Part shown: piece by piece, positions 1 to 9,425 of the stretch
How the letters are laid out: each line of letters starts with the position of its first letter
Position numbering within the stretch: the stretch's first letter is position 1
Source: an uncultured Flavobacteriaceae bacterium
GTDB taxonomy: Bacteria; Bacteroidota; Bacteroidia; Flavobacteriales; Flavobacteriaceae
DNA: 64,000 nt
Direction of reading: 5' to 3'
Assembly (NCBI GenBank): GCA_905479065.1
Contig: CAJQLB010000012.1
Coordinates: forward strand, 1-64,000
The notes under the pieces: generated by a model
Told to the model about the DNA's origin: nothing
The model's database searches: none
Seen by the model: the letters and a program-made list of their open reading frames with translations, nothing else
Made by a program: the position numbers and the translations under genes

Positions 1-117
1 ATTAAAAAGAGTTTCGATTTATCTAGAGCTGGAGATCAGTTGTTCTACATTACAGTAACAACAAATCAAGGTTCGGTAACTAAGAAAGCAGTATCCTCAA
101 ACATGAAGAGACGCTAG
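1..117 (+). CDS. C-terminal fragment of an unrecognised, probably exported protein
   Basis: An open frame runs from the first base to TAG at 115-117, giving 38 residues. The piece alternates polar and hydrophobic residues (QLFYITVTT, then GSVTKKAVSS) and ends in a basic KRR. This resembles the short beta-strand tails of Bacteroidota secreted proteins, including type IX sorting domains, but the fragment is too short to assign. A strong hairpin terminator follows about 30 bases later, which supports a real gene end. The start lies outside the window. Confidence 0.55.
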   Translation: MKKSFDLSRAGDQLFYITVTTNQGSVTKKAVSSNMKRR

Positions 118-148
118 TTAGTTTAAAAAGTCGATTATTAGCAATTTT

Positions 149-185
149 AAAAGGCAGTTACTTTTCAGTAGCTGCCTTTTTATTT
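149..185 (+). terminator. Rho-independent terminator after the first partial gene
   Basis: Arms 149-161 and 168-180 pair over 13 positions with one G-T wobble around a 6-base loop, followed by a T-rich run. The A-run on the left arm could also let it act for the minus-strand gene ending at 258. Confidence 0.8.
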
Positions 186-257
186 AGTAACTATATCAAA
201 TACAATATTTTAACTTTCATTAGTAAAAGTATTACATGAATATTTAATAAGATCTTT

Positions 258-590
258 TTAAGACGCACAATGCACGCAAAAACGTGCGTGTGGCATCAAC
301 ATGATTCTGCCAATGGGAATGGCTTGGCGGCACTTATCACAGTGTCCAAAATCGTGAGCATCGACATTGGATAAAGCAACTTGAAGATTTTTAAGTTTTT
401 GCCGTGCTTGTTTTAAAGCAGCCTCATTCACACTTTTATTATTGATGGCATCCATCCTTGAAACGCGTCCAATGGCATTTTCTGGAGCAATGGGTTTGCT
501 AAGCTGTGCATATTGTGCAATAGCCGCTTTTGTTTTAGTGATTTCTGCATTAAGACGCGTGACAATGGTCTCTCGATCATGTAAATTCAT
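258..590 (-). CDS. TraR/DksA-type C4 zinc-finger protein
   Basis: This 110-aa protein has a helical, Lys/Gln-rich N-terminal half (about 1-78) that could form a coiled coil. A C-terminal four-cysteine finger follows (Cys84-x2-Cys87 and Cys105-x2-Cys108), the arrangement of DksA/TraR zinc-binding domains. Family members bind the RNA polymerase secondary channel and modulate transcription with or without ppGpp. The conserved coiled-coil tip acidic pair of true DksA is not obvious here, so a DksA-like regulator is safer than DksA itself. It lies downstream of clpC but behind a minus-strand terminator at 611-640, so it probably has its own promoter or depends on read-through. The ATG at 588-590 is the only sensible start. 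Confidence 0.8.
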   Translation of the reverse strand: MNLHDRETIVTRLNAEITKTKAAIAQYAQLSKPIAPENAIGRVSRMDAINNKSVNEAALKQARQKLKNLQVALSNVDAHDFGHCDKCRQAIPIGRIMLMPHARFCVHCAS

Positions 591-610
591 GCTCTAAGAT
601 ACGTTTTCTC

Positions 611-640
611 AAAAAAAACCACCTGCGCTAACAAGTGGTT
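611..640 (-). terminator. Terminator of clpC (minus strand)
   Basis: Arms 617-625 and 632-640 pair with one mismatch. On the minus strand the stem is followed by eight T. It sits 21 bases past the clpC stop. Confidence 0.7.
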
Positions 641-660
641 CTGTGTAATTTGGTAAAGAC

Positions 661-3213
661 TTATGATTCGGCAGGTTTTTCTGCTTTTTTAATCTTGATG
701 TTTAGTTCGGTGGCATCTTTTTCAATGTCCATATTAATCACATCACCTTCGTGTATTTTGGAGGTAATAATTTCTTCAGCCAAGGCATCCTCTATGTATT
801 TTTGAATGGCCCGTTTTAAAGGTCGTGCTCCATACTGCTGGTCAAAGCCTTTATCTGCAATGAAATTTTTAGCTTTTTTAGTTAACTTAAGCGTGTAACC
901 TAAGTCTTTTATTCTCGCCACTAATTTTTCTAACTCAATATCAATAATGACATTAATGTGCTCCTTTTCAAGAACATTAAAGACCACTACGTCATCAATA
1001 CGATTTAAAAATTCTGGAGCAAAAGCTTTTTTCAGCGCGTTTTCAATAATTCCACGGGCATGATCTCCAGCTTGTGATTTTTGTGCCGAGGTACCAAAAC
1101 CAACTCCCGTACCAAAATCTTTTAGTTTGCGGGCTCCAATATTAGAGGTCATAATGATGATGGTATTGCTAAAATCAATTTTACGACCCAAACTATCTGT
1201 TAAAAACCCGTCGTCTAAGACTTGCAATAACATGTTAAAGACATCGGGATGTGCTTTTTCAATTTCATCTAACAGCACAACCGCATAAGGTTTACGTCTA
1301 ATTTTTTCTGTTAGTTGCCCACCTTCTTCATAACCAACATAGCCTGGAGGAGCTCCAACCAATCTTGAAATAGCAAATTTTTCCATGTACTCACTCATGT
1401 CAATACGTACTAAGGTGTCTTCACTGTCAAATAATTCACGCGCCAAAACCTTTGCTAATTGCGTTTTACCAACGCCTGTTTGTCCTAAAAAGATAAATGA
1501 CCCAATTGGCTTGTTAGGATCTTTTAGACCCGCACGGTTACGCTGAATCGCTTTAACGACCTTTGCAACAGCTTCATCTTGACCAATAACTTTTCCTTTG
1601 ATGAGTTCCGGTAATTTTGCTAGCTTATTACTTTCAGTTTGTGCAATTCTATTAACGGGTATCCCCGTCATCATAGATACAACGTCGGCTACATTGTCTT
1701 CAGAGACCACTTCACGATGCTCTTTAGAATCTGCTTCCCATTGTTTTTGTGCTTCTGCCAAACTTTTTTCTAAACGCTTTTCATCATCTCGAAGCTTCGC
1801 AGCCTCTTCATATTTCTGCTTTTTTACGACCGAATTTTTAGTTTCTTTAACCGCTTCTAATTGTTCTTCCAATTCTAATATTTGTTTTGGAACATCAATA
1901 TTGGTAATGTGTACTCGTGAGCCTGCTTCATCCAACGCATCAATAGCTTTGTCTGGTAAAAATCGCTCTGACATGTAGCGATTGGTTAATTTCACACAAG
2001 CCTCAATAGCTTCATCGGTATATTCAACATTGTGATGCTCTTCATACTTTCCTTTAATGTTGTTGAGAATTTCAACAGTTTCTTCAACTGACGTTGGCTC
2101 TACAATCACCTTTTGGAAACGTCGTTCAAGCGCTCCGTCTTTTTCTATATGTTGTCTGTATTCGTCTAGAGTTGTGGCGCCGATACATTGTATTTCGCCA
2201 CGTGCTAAGGCTGGTTTAAACATGTTAGAAGCATCCAAGCTTCCCGTAGCACCACCTGCACCAACAATGGTGTGTATTTCGTCTATAAACAAAATGATGT
2301 CCTCATTTTTTTCAAGCTCATTCATTACCGCTTTCATACGCTCCTCAAATTGACCTCGGTATTTTGTACCGGCCACCAAACTTGCCAAATCAAGCGTTAC
2401 AACGCGCTTATTAAACAGAATACGTGATACTTTTTTACTGATAATTCTATTCGCTAATCCTTCAGCAATCGCAGATTTTCCAACACCAGGTTCTCCAATA
2501 AGTAAGGGGTTGTTTTTCTTACGTCTACTCAAAATTTGAGATACCCGTTGTATTTCTTTCTCTCGACCTACTACAGGATCTAGTTTACCAGCCTCTGCCA
2601 TCACCGTGAGGTCTCTACCAAAATTGTCCAAGACAGGTGTCTTAGATTTTTTGGAGCCCTTGCTTGCACTCTGGCCAAAAGCTCTGTCTTTTGAACTGTC
2701 TCCTGAAGAGGAGGAAGGACTTTCGTCTGAAAAAGATTCTGCTTTTGTTTCTATATAATCGTCATCGTTGGTAATCATAAATTTAAACTGCTCTTTTACG
2801 TTGTCATAATCCACTTTTAACTTATTCAGTAATTTGGTGGTTGGATCATTTTCATTTCTTAAAATACAAAGCAATAAATGTGCCGTATTAATGGCATTAC
2901 TTTGAAATAATTTAGCTTCTAGAAAGGTAGTTTTTAAAGCGCGTTCTGCCTGTCTCGTTAAATGCAAGTTTTTCTTTTCATTAGAGCTTATGGCTATATT
3001 TGGATTGGCAGGACTTAAGATTTCAACTTTGCGTCTCAAATGATTTAAATCAATATCTAATGCCCCTAAAATGTCAATGGCTTTACCATTGCCATCACGC
3101 AATAGGCCCAACATCAGGTGTTCTGTTCCTATAAAATCATGACCCAATCGCAAAGCTTCTTCTTTGCTGTAAGCTATGACATCTTTTACTCGAGGTGAAA
3201 AATTATCATCCAT
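661..3213 (-). CDS. clpC: ATP-dependent Clp protease ATP-binding subunit ClpC
   Basis: An 850-aa class I Hsp100 unfoldase. Residues about 1-145 are the Clp_N double repeat. A Ser-rich linker (about 157-190) leads to AAA+ module 1, with Walker A GEPGVGKS near residue 239 and Walker [10 protein letters not shown] coiled UVR-type middle segment (about 420-470, rich in K/E) marks ClpC rather than ClpA. AAA+ module 2 has Walker A GQTGVGKT near 574 and a C-terminal D2-small domain. ClpC feeds unfolded substrates to ClpP in the cytoplasm and is a stress and quality-control factor. It is divergent from gyrA across a 262-bp shared promoter region. No CtsR-type operator was recognised. Confidence 0.96.
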   Translation of the reverse strand: MDDNFSPRVKDVIAYSKEEALRLGHDFIGTEHLMLGLLRDGNGKAIDILGALDIDLNHLRRKVEILSPANPNIAISSNEKKNLHLTRQAERALKTTFLEAKLFQSNAINTAHLLLCILRNENDPTTKLLNKLKVDYDNVKEQFKFMITNDDDYIETKAESFSDESPSSSSGDSSKDRAFGQSASKGSKKSKTPVLDNFGRDLTVMAEAGKLDPVVGREKEIQRVSQILSRRKKNNPLLIGEPGVGKSAIAEGLANRIISKKVSRILFNKRVVTLDLASLVAGTKYRGQFEERMKAVMNELEKNEDIILFIDEIHTIVGAGGATGSLDASNMFKPALARGEIQCIGATTLDEYRQHIEKDGALERRFQKVIVEPTSVEETVEILNNIKGKYEEHHNVEYTDEAIEACVKLTNRYMSERFLPDKAIDALDEAGSRVHITNIDVPKQILELEEQLEAVKETKNSVVKKQKYEEAAKLRDDEKRLEKSLAEAQKQWEADSKEHREVVSEDNVADVVSMMTGIPVNRIAQTESNKLAKLPELIKGKVIGQDEAVAKVVKAIQRNRAGLKDPNKPIGSFIFLGQTGVGKTQLAKVLARELFDSEDTLVRIDMSEYMEKFAISRLVGAPPGYVGYEEGGQLTEKIRRKPYAVVLLDEIEKAHPDVFNMLLQVLDDGFLTDSLGRKIDFSNTIIIMTSNIGARKLKDFGTGVGFGTSAQKSQAGDHARGIIENALKKAFAPEFLNRIDDVVVFNVLEKEHINVIIDIELEKLVARIKDLGYTLKLTKKAKNFIADKGFDQQYGARPLKRAIQKYIEDALAEEIITSKIHEGDVINMDIEKDATELNIKIKKAEKPAES

Positions 3214-3336
3214 AAACTATTCTTTCTGCTTTAAAAATACTAAAATCAATAGGATAATTTCAAAAATCATACCTAAATTTTACTAGCTATTGCTAAGTGA
3301 CAAAAAAAACTCTAAAAAATCAAAACATTTAACGCG

Positions 3337-3355
3337 ATAGTTATTAACCAAAAAC
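3337..3355. repeat. Intergenic motif ATAGTTATTAACNAAAA, copy 1
   Basis: The sequence contains the inverted repeat GTTA-T-TAAC. It lies midway between the clpC and gyrA starts (about 120 bases from each). A nearly identical copy sits at 29628-29645 before pfkA. Function is unknown; an operator is possible but unproven. Confidence 0.35.
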
Positions 3356-3475
3356 ACCCTAAATATTGTTGATAAAATGTCTTAAAAAAGGCTATGTAAT
3401 TTCAAGCAACCACTAACAAAATACGTATATTAGCTCGATTTGAAAATCAACTAAAAAAACTAATTAAAACGATAT

Positions 3476-6004
3476 ATGGCAGAAGGAGAAAAACTCATTC
3501 CAATTAACATCGAAGATGAAATGAAATCGGCTTACATTGATTATTCAATGTCAGTCATTGTGTCACGTGCATTACCAGATGTTCGAGATGGTCTTAAACC
3601 TGTTCACAGACGTGTGCTTTTTGGCATGCATGAGCTTGGTGTTAGAGCCAACACTGCGCACAAGAAATCAGCAAGAATTGTAGGGGAAGTGCTCGGGAAA
3701 TATCATCCTCACGGAGATACCTCTGTTTATGATACCATGGTACGTATGGCACAAGAATGGAGCTTGCGATATATGTTGGTAGATGGACAAGGTAACTTTG
3801 GTTCTATTGATGGTGATAGTCCTGCAGCAATGCGTTATACAGAGGCTCGTATGCGAAAAATATCTGAAGACATGTTGGCAGATATTGACAAAGATACTGT
3901 AGATCATAAATTAAACTTTGACGATACCTTAAAAGAGCCAACGGTTTTACCAACAAGAATTCCAGGTTTATTAGTCAATGGAGCATCGGGTATTGCAGTT
4001 GGTATGGCCACCAACATGCCACCTCACAATTTATCTGAAGTGGTTGACGGTACCATAGCGTACATTGATAATAATGATATCGAAATTGACGAGCTCATTA
4101 CTCATGTAAAAGCACCAGATTTTCCAACAGGTGGAACCATTTATGGTTATGACGGAGTAAGAGATGCGTTTCAAACAGGTCGTGGTCGTATTGTCATGCG
4201 AGGAAAGGCGGTCATTGAAGAAGTTCAAGGACGTGAATGTATCATTGTTACAGAGATCCCTTACCAAGTGAATAAGGCTGACATGATTAAAAAAACAGCT
4301 GATATCATTAATGATAAAAAATTAGAGGGGATTTCTACCATTAGAGATGAGTCTGATAGAAATGGGATGCGTGTTGTTTATGTGTTAAAACGTGACGCCA
4401 TACCGAACATTGTTCTAAATAAACTATACAAGTATACGGCCTTACAGTCGTCATTCAGTGTTAATAATATTGCTCTTGTCAATGGGCGGCCACAAATGTT
4501 GAATCTGAAAGATATGATTCACCATTTTGTTGAACATCGCCATGAGGTGGTGGTAAGACGTACCAAGTACGAATTGCGTAAAGCTGAAGAACGCGCTCAT
4601 ATTTTGGAGGGATTAATCATTGCTTCAGATAATATCGACGAGGTCATTGCCCTCATAAGAGGTTCTGCCAATGCTGAAGAGGCGAGACAAAAATTAAAAG
4701 ATCGTTTTGAATTAAGTGATATTCAAGCAAAAGCGATTGTCGAAATGCGTTTAAGACAATTAACTGGTCTTGAACAAGACAAATTAAGAGCAGAGTACGA
4801 TGCCCTTATGGGAACTATTGAAGATCTGAAAGACATTCTTGATAAAAAAGAGCGTCGTATGACTATCATTAAAGACGAACTGATGGTGGTGAAAGATAAA
4901 TATGGTGATGAAAGACGATCTGTTATTGAGTATGCTGGTGGTGATTTAAGTATTGAAGACATGATCCCTAACGAGAAAGTGGTCATTACCATTTCACATG
5001 CAGGGTATATAAAGAGAACCTCGTTAAAGGAATACAAAACTCAAAATAGAGGTGGTGTTGGTCAAAAAGCGTCTACCACTCGTAATGAAGATTTCTTAGA
5101 ACATCTTTTTGTGGGAACTAACCATCAGTACATGTTATTCTTTACCCAAAAAGGGAAGTGTTTCTGGATGCGTGTTTATGAAATACCGGAAGGAAGTAAA
5201 ACTTCGAAAGGTCGTGCCATTCAAAACTTGATTAACATTGAGCAAGACGATAAAGTGAAAGCTTTTATCTGTACGCAAGATCTGAAGGATGAAGAATACA
5301 TTAATAGTAAGTATGTCATCATGGCTACCAAAAAAGGTCAAGTTAAAAAGACATCTTTGGAGCAGTATTCTCGTCCTAGAACGAATGGTATCAATGCCAT
5401 TACTATTAAGGAAGATGACGAATTACTAGAAGCAAAACTAACCACAGGAGAAAGTCAAGTGATGCTGGCATTAAAATCAGGTAAAGCGATTCGTTTTGAG
5501 GAAGCTAAAACACGTCCTATGGGAAGAAATGCTTCCGGAGTTCGTGGTATACGCCTGCAAAATGAAACAACCGATGCAGTTATCGGTATGATAGCAGTAG
5601 ATGACATGGAAAGTGATATCCTCGTAGTTTCAGAAAATGGTTTCGGTAAGCGTTCTAGTTTAGAAGATTATCGTATTACTAATCGTGGTGGTAAAGGCGT
5701 TAAAACCATTTCTATCACTGATAAGACCGGTGATTTAGTTGCTATCAAAAACGTTAGTGATGCTGATGACTTGATGATTATTAATAAATCAGGTATTGCG
5801 ATACGTATGGCTGTTGAAGATCTTCGAGTGATGGGAAGAGCGACACAAGGGGTGAAATTGATCAACCTAAAAGGGAATGATTCTATTGCTGCTGTGGCAA
5901 AAGTTATGCACGATGAAGATAGTGTCGATGAAGAAGAAGAATCTACAGGAGAGTTAGCAGATGAGGGCGCTGGCACGACAATTGATACACCTCAAGAAGA
6001 TTAA
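3476..6004 (+). CDS. gyrA: DNA gyrase subunit A
   Basis: An 842-aa type IIA topoisomerase subunit. With GyrB it introduces negative supercoils by cutting and re-joining double-stranded DNA. The breakage-reunion domain has the catalytic tyrosine at Tyr121 in the motif MRYTEAR. The quinolone-determining region reads [11 protein letters not shown], so Thr82 sits where E. coli GyrA has Ser83, and Asp86 is kept. A Thr there is natural in many bacteria and is not evidence of acquired resistance. The C-terminal domain carries repeated beta-pinwheel blades, including QNRGGVG near residue 523, a GyrA-box-like motif, and a later TNRGGKG. That favours GyrA over ParC. The acidic tail ends the protein. 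A TPR gene follows after 26 bases and is probably co-transcribed. Confidence 0.96.
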   Translation: MAEGEKLIPINIEDEMKSAYIDYSMSVIVSRALPDVRDGLKPVHRRVLFGMHELGVRANTAHKKSARIVGEVLGKYHPHGDTSVYDTMVRMAQEWSLRYMLVDGQGNFGSIDGDSPAAMRYTEARMRKISEDMLADIDKDTVDHKLNFDDTLKEPTVLPTRIPGLLVNGASGIAVGMATNMPPHNLSEVVDGTIAYIDNNDIEIDELITHVKAPDFPTGGTIYGYDGVRDAFQTGRGRIVMRGKAVIEEVQGRECIIVTEIPYQVNKADMIKKTADIINDKKLEGISTIRDESDRNGMRVVYVLKRDAIPNIVLNKLYKYTALQSSFSVNNIALVNGRPQMLNLKDMIHHFVEHRHEVVVRRTKYELRKAEERAHILEGLIIASDNIDEVIALIRGSANAEEARQKLKDRFELSDIQAKAIVEMRLRQLTGLEQDKLRAEYDALMGTIEDLKDILDKKERRMTIIKDELMVVKDKYGDERRSVIEYAGGDLSIEDMIPNEKVVITISHAGYIKRTSLKEYKTQNRGGVGQKASTTRNEDFLEHLFVGTNHQYMLFFTQKGKCFWMRVYEIPEGSKTSKGRAIQNLINIEQDDKVKAFICTQDLKDEEYINSKYVIMATKKGQVKKTSLEQYSRPRTNGINAITIKEDDELLEAKLTTGESQVMLALKSGKAIRFEEAKTRPMGRNASGVRGIRLQNETTDAVIGMIAVDDMESDILVVSENGFGKRSSLEDYRITNRGGKGVKTISITDKTGDLVAIKNVSDADDLMIINKSGIAIRMAVEDLRVMGRATQGVKLINLKGNDSIAAVAKVMHDEDSVDEEEESTGELADEGAGTTIDTPQED

Positions 6005-6030
6005 AACACTAATAATTAAATAAAAATAAA

Positions 6031-7308
6031 ATGAAACAAATTGTTGTACTGAGTTTAGCGTTTATAATGAGCGTATTCTCATTTGCACAGAAGAAGGAAT
6101 TAAAAGAAGTAGAAAAGGCTCTTAAAAGTAATAATTTTGCAGATGCAAAATCATTACTGGGATCTGCTGAAGCAATGCTTGGCATGATGGATGACAAAAC
6201 TAAGGCCAAATTTTATTTCCTAAAAGGGCAAGCATTATATGCAAACGGTACTGGAAGTGATGATGATGTCTCTGACGCTCTTAAAAACTTCAAGCTATTA
6301 AGAGATACAGAGAAGGCGAGTGGTAAAATGTTGTATACAACCAAGGTCAATGCAATGAATGCCACCATGACTAATGATTTTATTACGAAAGCACAAAATG
6401 CATTGAGTGAAAAAAACTATGAAGTGTCCTACAAGAATTTTGATAACGCTTATAGATCCTCTACTTCTGACACCTTGTATCTTTACAACGCTGCGTTATT
6501 AGCAACGTCTAATAAAAGTTATGATACGGCCATTACATTGTTCACTGAACTGCAAGAAATGGGTTATACGGGGATCAGTACCACGTTTAACGCTACTGAT
6601 AAGGCTTCTGGAGAAGAACAATTATTCCCATCAGCCAGTTTAAGAGATATTTCAGTAAAAATGGGGACGCATTCAGATCCTAAAGATGTTGTAAGCGAAT
6701 CTAAGGTCGGTGATATTGCTAAAAATATTGCCTTGATTTACATTGAAAAAGGAGAGACAGACAAAGCATTAGCTGCCATTGATAAAGCCAAAGCAACCAA
6801 TCCAAATGATTTCAATTTGATTCTAGCAGAAGCAAACGTGCGCTACAAACTTGGTCAAACCGAGGAGTATAAAAGTTTAGTTTCTAAAGCGCTAAGCATT
6901 AATCCAGACAATGTTGATTTATTATTTAACCTCGGTGTGGTCTCTGCAGAAGGAGGTAATTACGAAGAAGCTAAAAGCTTTTACCTGAGGGCTATCGCCC
7001 AAGATGATACCTACAACAGAGCACGAATGAATTTAGTAGCGATGTTATTTGATCAAGTACAGGGCTATGTAGATGAGATGAATAATTTAGGAACTTCAGC
7101 AGCCGACGACAAGCGCTATAATGAACTTAATGAGGTTAAAAATGAGACGTATCGTGAAGCTATTCCGTTACTAGAAGGGGTCTTAGTTCACGAGCCTAAT
7201 AGTTACGATGCTGCTAAAACTTTAATGGAAATATTTAGTGTTTTAGATGATATGCCTAATTTTGAAAAAATGAAAGCAAAGGTAGATACCATGCAAAAAG
7301 ATGACTAG
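6031..7308 (+). CDS. Exported tetratricopeptide-repeat protein
   Basis: A 425-aa protein with an N-terminal signal peptide ending near FAQ-KK (residues 1-20). Helical repeats follow, of which the clearest TPR-like segments lie at about 225-320 (for example ALAAIDKAKATNPNDFN and the following NPDNVDLLFNLGVVS). It is likely periplasmic, or bound to the inner face of the outer membrane, as a protein-interaction scaffold. No catalytic motif is visible. It follows gyrA at short distance and ends in a strong terminator at 7332-7359, so gyrA and this gene probably form one transcript. Flavobacteria often carry such a gene after gyrA, but its role is not known to me. Confidence 0.85.
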   Translation: MKQIVVLSLAFIMSVFSFAQKKELKEVEKALKSNNFADAKSLLGSAEAMLGMMDDKTKAKFYFLKGQALYANGTGSDDDVSDALKNFKLLRDTEKASGKMLYTTKVNAMNATMTNDFITKAQNALSEKNYEVSYKNFDNAYRSSTSDTLYLYNAALLATSNKSYDTAITLFTELQEMGYTGISTTFNATDKASGEEQLFPSASLRDISVKMGTHSDPKDVVSESKVGDIAKNIALIYIEKGETDKALAAIDKAKATNPNDFNLILAEANVRYKLGQTEEYKSLVSKALSINPDNVDLLFNLGVVSAEGGNYEEAKSFYLRAIAQDDTYNRARMNLVAMLFDQVQGYVDEMNNLGTSAADDKRYNELNEVKNETYREAIPLLEGVLVHEPNSYDAAKTLMEIFSVLDDMPNFEKMKAKVDTMQKDD

Positions 7309-7331
7309 TTGTTAAGACAATGCAATTAATT

Positions 7332-7359
7332 AAATACCACCTTAGGGTGGTATTTTTTT
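7332..7359 (+). terminator. Terminator of the gyrA-TPR transcript
   Basis: Perfect 10-bp stem (7332-7341 with 7346-7355), 4-base loop TTAG and a T-run. It lies directly beside the stop of the convergent C40 peptidase gene. Confidence 0.9.
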
Positions 7360-7361
7360 GT

Positions 7362-8111
7362 TTAAATAATTTTTTTGATGACCCGTAATTTATGGGTATG
7401 TCTGTTTTTTTCTGCATTGTAAATACCAGAATGGTCTAAACGATCAATGCGTACTTTACCATGAGCATGGATGATGTAATGATCTTTCATGATGATACCA
7501 ACATGAATTATTTCTCCCTCAGAATTATCAAAAAAAGCCAAATCGCCAGGTTCACTTTCCTCAATAAAACTCAAGGCTTCTCCTTGTCCAGCTTGCATGG
7601 CAGCATTTCTTAATAGGTTGTGACCATTTAATTTATAAACCATTTGTGTGAATCCTGAACAATCAATGCCAAACGGTGTTTTTCCACCCCATAAGTAAGG
7701 TGTGTTTAAAAACAACAAAGCCGTTGAAATTAGCGCTGTTTTTGGTTGTACTCCAGTGATTTTATTTCCTTGAAAGCTGTGAGAAAGTAAGTCTAATCCA
7801 TTTAAGGTAGCTCCCATGGTAATTGGATACAATTGTCTCGAGGCATCCTCGACAAACTCAACCAGATCTGTCGTCAATATAGTTGGTGCTTTCGCAAGAT
7901 CATCGTAGGCCTCCTTTTCAATATGAATTAATTGCTCGTTATTGACCCAGCCTTCACAAGAATCAAATGCAAGACGAATTTTACTCCACTGTTTTCTTTC
8001 TTCAAGAATTTTAAATACTTCACCATACAATATTTGTGACACGAGTTCACTGAGACTTGAAGGTTCAAGTCTTAATGAAATACTACTCAGTGAACAAATT
8101 CCGTATTGCAT
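7362..8111 (-). CDS. C40 (NlpC/P60) peptidase with N-terminal SH3-like domains
   Basis: A 249-aa protein. The first ~110 residues are SH3-like (RLEPSSLSELVSQ, then WSKIRLAFDSCEGWV). The C-terminal NlpC/P60 domain has the catalytic Cys151 in GIDCSGFTQMVY and His203 in IIHVGIIM, with a second HAHG near 215. The layout matches dipeptidyl-peptidase VI-type enzymes, which cut gamma-D-Glu-diamino acid bonds in freed murein peptides. There is no signal peptide or lipobox, so a cytoplasmic role in peptidoglycan recycling is inferred. The start ATG is 8 bases behind the thiolase stop, which indicates co-transcription from upstream of 9298. It converges on the TPR gene. Confidence 0.88.
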   Translation of the reverse strand: MQYGICSLSSISLRLEPSSLSELVSQILYGEVFKILEERKQWSKIRLAFDSCEGWVNNEQLIHIEKEAYDDLAKAPTILTTDLVEFVEDASRQLYPITMGATLNGLDLLSHSFQGNKITGVQPKTALISTALLFLNTPYLWGGKTPFGIDCSGFTQMVYKLNGHNLLRNAAMQAGQGEALSFIEESEPGDLAFFDNSEGEIIHVGIIMKDHYIIHAHGKVRIDRLDHSGIYNAEKNRHTHKLRVIKKII

Positions 8112-8119
8112 AATGCCCT

Positions 8120-9298
8120 TTAGTTTCTTTCGACAACGATGGCCGATGCACCACCACCACCATTACAGATAGCAGCAGCTCCAATACGCCCATTTTGTTG
8201 CTCTAAAACACTTAATAAGGTAATGATGATTCTTGCTCCTGAACATCCAAGCGGATGTCCTAAAGAGACTGCACCACCATTGATATTGACATTACTATCT
8301 GTTAATCCTAACAGTTTCATATTGGCAAGACCTACCACAGAAAAAGCTTCATTAAATTCAAAGAAATCAACGTCTTTTAGCGATAAGTTTGCCTTGTCCA
8401 AGGCTTTTGGTAAGGCTTTGGCAGGAGCTGTGGTAAACCATTTAGGTTCATGAGCAGCATCTGCATAACTTTTAATGGTAGCTAAGGGTTGAAGTCCTAA
8501 CTCCTCTGCTTTATCTTTACTCATTAGTACCATGGCTGCGGCACCATCATTTATGGTAGAAGCGTTAGCTGCGGTCACAGTGCCCTCTTTAGAGAAAGCA
8601 GCACGAAGTTGTGGTATTTTTTCTAATTTCACATTGCTGTATTCTTCATCCTTTGAGACTACTTTAGGTTCTCCGCGTCTTTGAGGAACTTCTACAGGAA
8701 CAACTTCATTATCAAATTTACCAGCATCCCAAGCCTTGGCAGAACGTGTGTAGGATTGTATGGCAAAGGCATCTTGATCTTCTCGAGAGAACGCATATTC
8801 ACGAGCACAAGCATCTGCACAAACTCCCATAGCATGTTGGTCATAGACATCTACCAAACCATCTTTTTGCATGCCATCAATTAAGCTTGCAGGACCAAAT
8901 TTCGTAGCGACACGTGCTTGAAAATAATGTGGTATTTGACTCATGTTTTCCATACCTCCAGCCACGACAATCTCGGTATCTCCTAAAGCAATCGATTGTG
9001 CTGCCTGCATTACTGACTTCATACCGGAGGCACACACTTTATTGATGGTTGTACATGGCACTGTATCAGGAAGACCAGCAAATATAGCCGCCTGTCTTGC
9101 GGGGGCTTGACCAGTTCCCGCTTGTACTACGTGTCCCATCACGACTTCATCGACTAGTTGAGGATTTAAATTAATTTTATCTAGCGCACCTTTGATGGCT
9201 ATCGCTCCTAATTTTGGTGCAGAAATAGTTGATAAGGAGCCGAGAAAACTTCCAATTGGAGTTCGTGCCATGGCGACGATGACTACTTCTTTATTCAT
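8120..9298 (-). CDS. Acetyl-CoA C-acetyltransferase (thiolase)
   Basis: A 392-aa thiolase of normal length. The acyl-accepting Cys89 lies in NKVCASGMKS, His348 in SLGHPLGCSGAR and the second cysteine Cys378 in ICNGGGGAS, so the catalytic set is complete. The enzyme condenses two acetyl-CoA to acetoacetyl-CoA, or runs the reverse thiolysis in fatty-acid or amino-acid breakdown. Sequence alone does not separate the biosynthetic from the broad-chain degradative type. No fadB-like partner lies beside it. A TAnnTTTG element on the minus strand at 9324-9331 is a plausible promoter, and the C40 peptidase gene follows after 8 bases. Confidence 0.93.
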   Translation of the reverse strand: MNKEVVIVAMARTPIGSFLGSLSTISAPKLGAIAIKGALDKINLNPQLVDEVVMGHVVQAGTGQAPARQAAIFAGLPDTVPCTTINKVCASGMKSVMQAAQSIALGDTEIVVAGGMENMSQIPHYFQARVATKFGPASLIDGMQKDGLVDVYDQHAMGVCADACAREYAFSREDQDAFAIQSYTRSAKAWDAGKFDNEVVPVEVPQRRGEPKVVSKDEEYSNVKLEKIPQLRAAFSKEGTVTAANASTINDGAAAMVLMSKDKAEELGLQPLATIKSYADAAHEPKWFTTAPAKALPKALDKANLSLKDVDFFEFNEAFSVVGLANMKLLGLTDSNVNINGGAVSLGHPLGCSGARIIITLLSVLEQQNGRIGAAAICNGGGGASAIVVERN

Positions 9299-9323
9299 AT
9301 AATTTAATTTATGGTTGTAGTCG

Positions 9324-9331
9324 CAAAATTA
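9324..9331 (-). promoter_or_regulatory. -7 element TAATTTTG before the thiolase gene
   Basis: The minus strand matches TAnnTTTG exactly, 26 bases before the ATG. No convincing TTG at -33 spacing was seen, so the assignment is tentative. Confidence 0.4.
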
Positions 9332-9425
9332 ACTAAAATTTAGAAGATAAATGAATGATTGTACCATTATCATTCCTCGTAATCGCTTCTATTTTTTTAG
9401 TACTTTTGATGTAATTCTAAAACTG

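Noticed and set aside
2057-2353. Plus-strand frames inside clpC (also 1598-1978)
   Set aside because: Antisense shadows of a highly conserved gene, without start context or protein likeness.
3715-3735. Quinolone-resistance change in gyrA (Thr at the Ser83-equivalent site)
   Set aside because: Thr is a common wild-type residue there and the Asp at the 87-equivalent site is kept.
9351-9425. Longer N-terminus for the PgpH-like protein
   Set aside because: The added 25 residues do not fit the family, and the ATG at 9426 begins a typical lead before the first helix.
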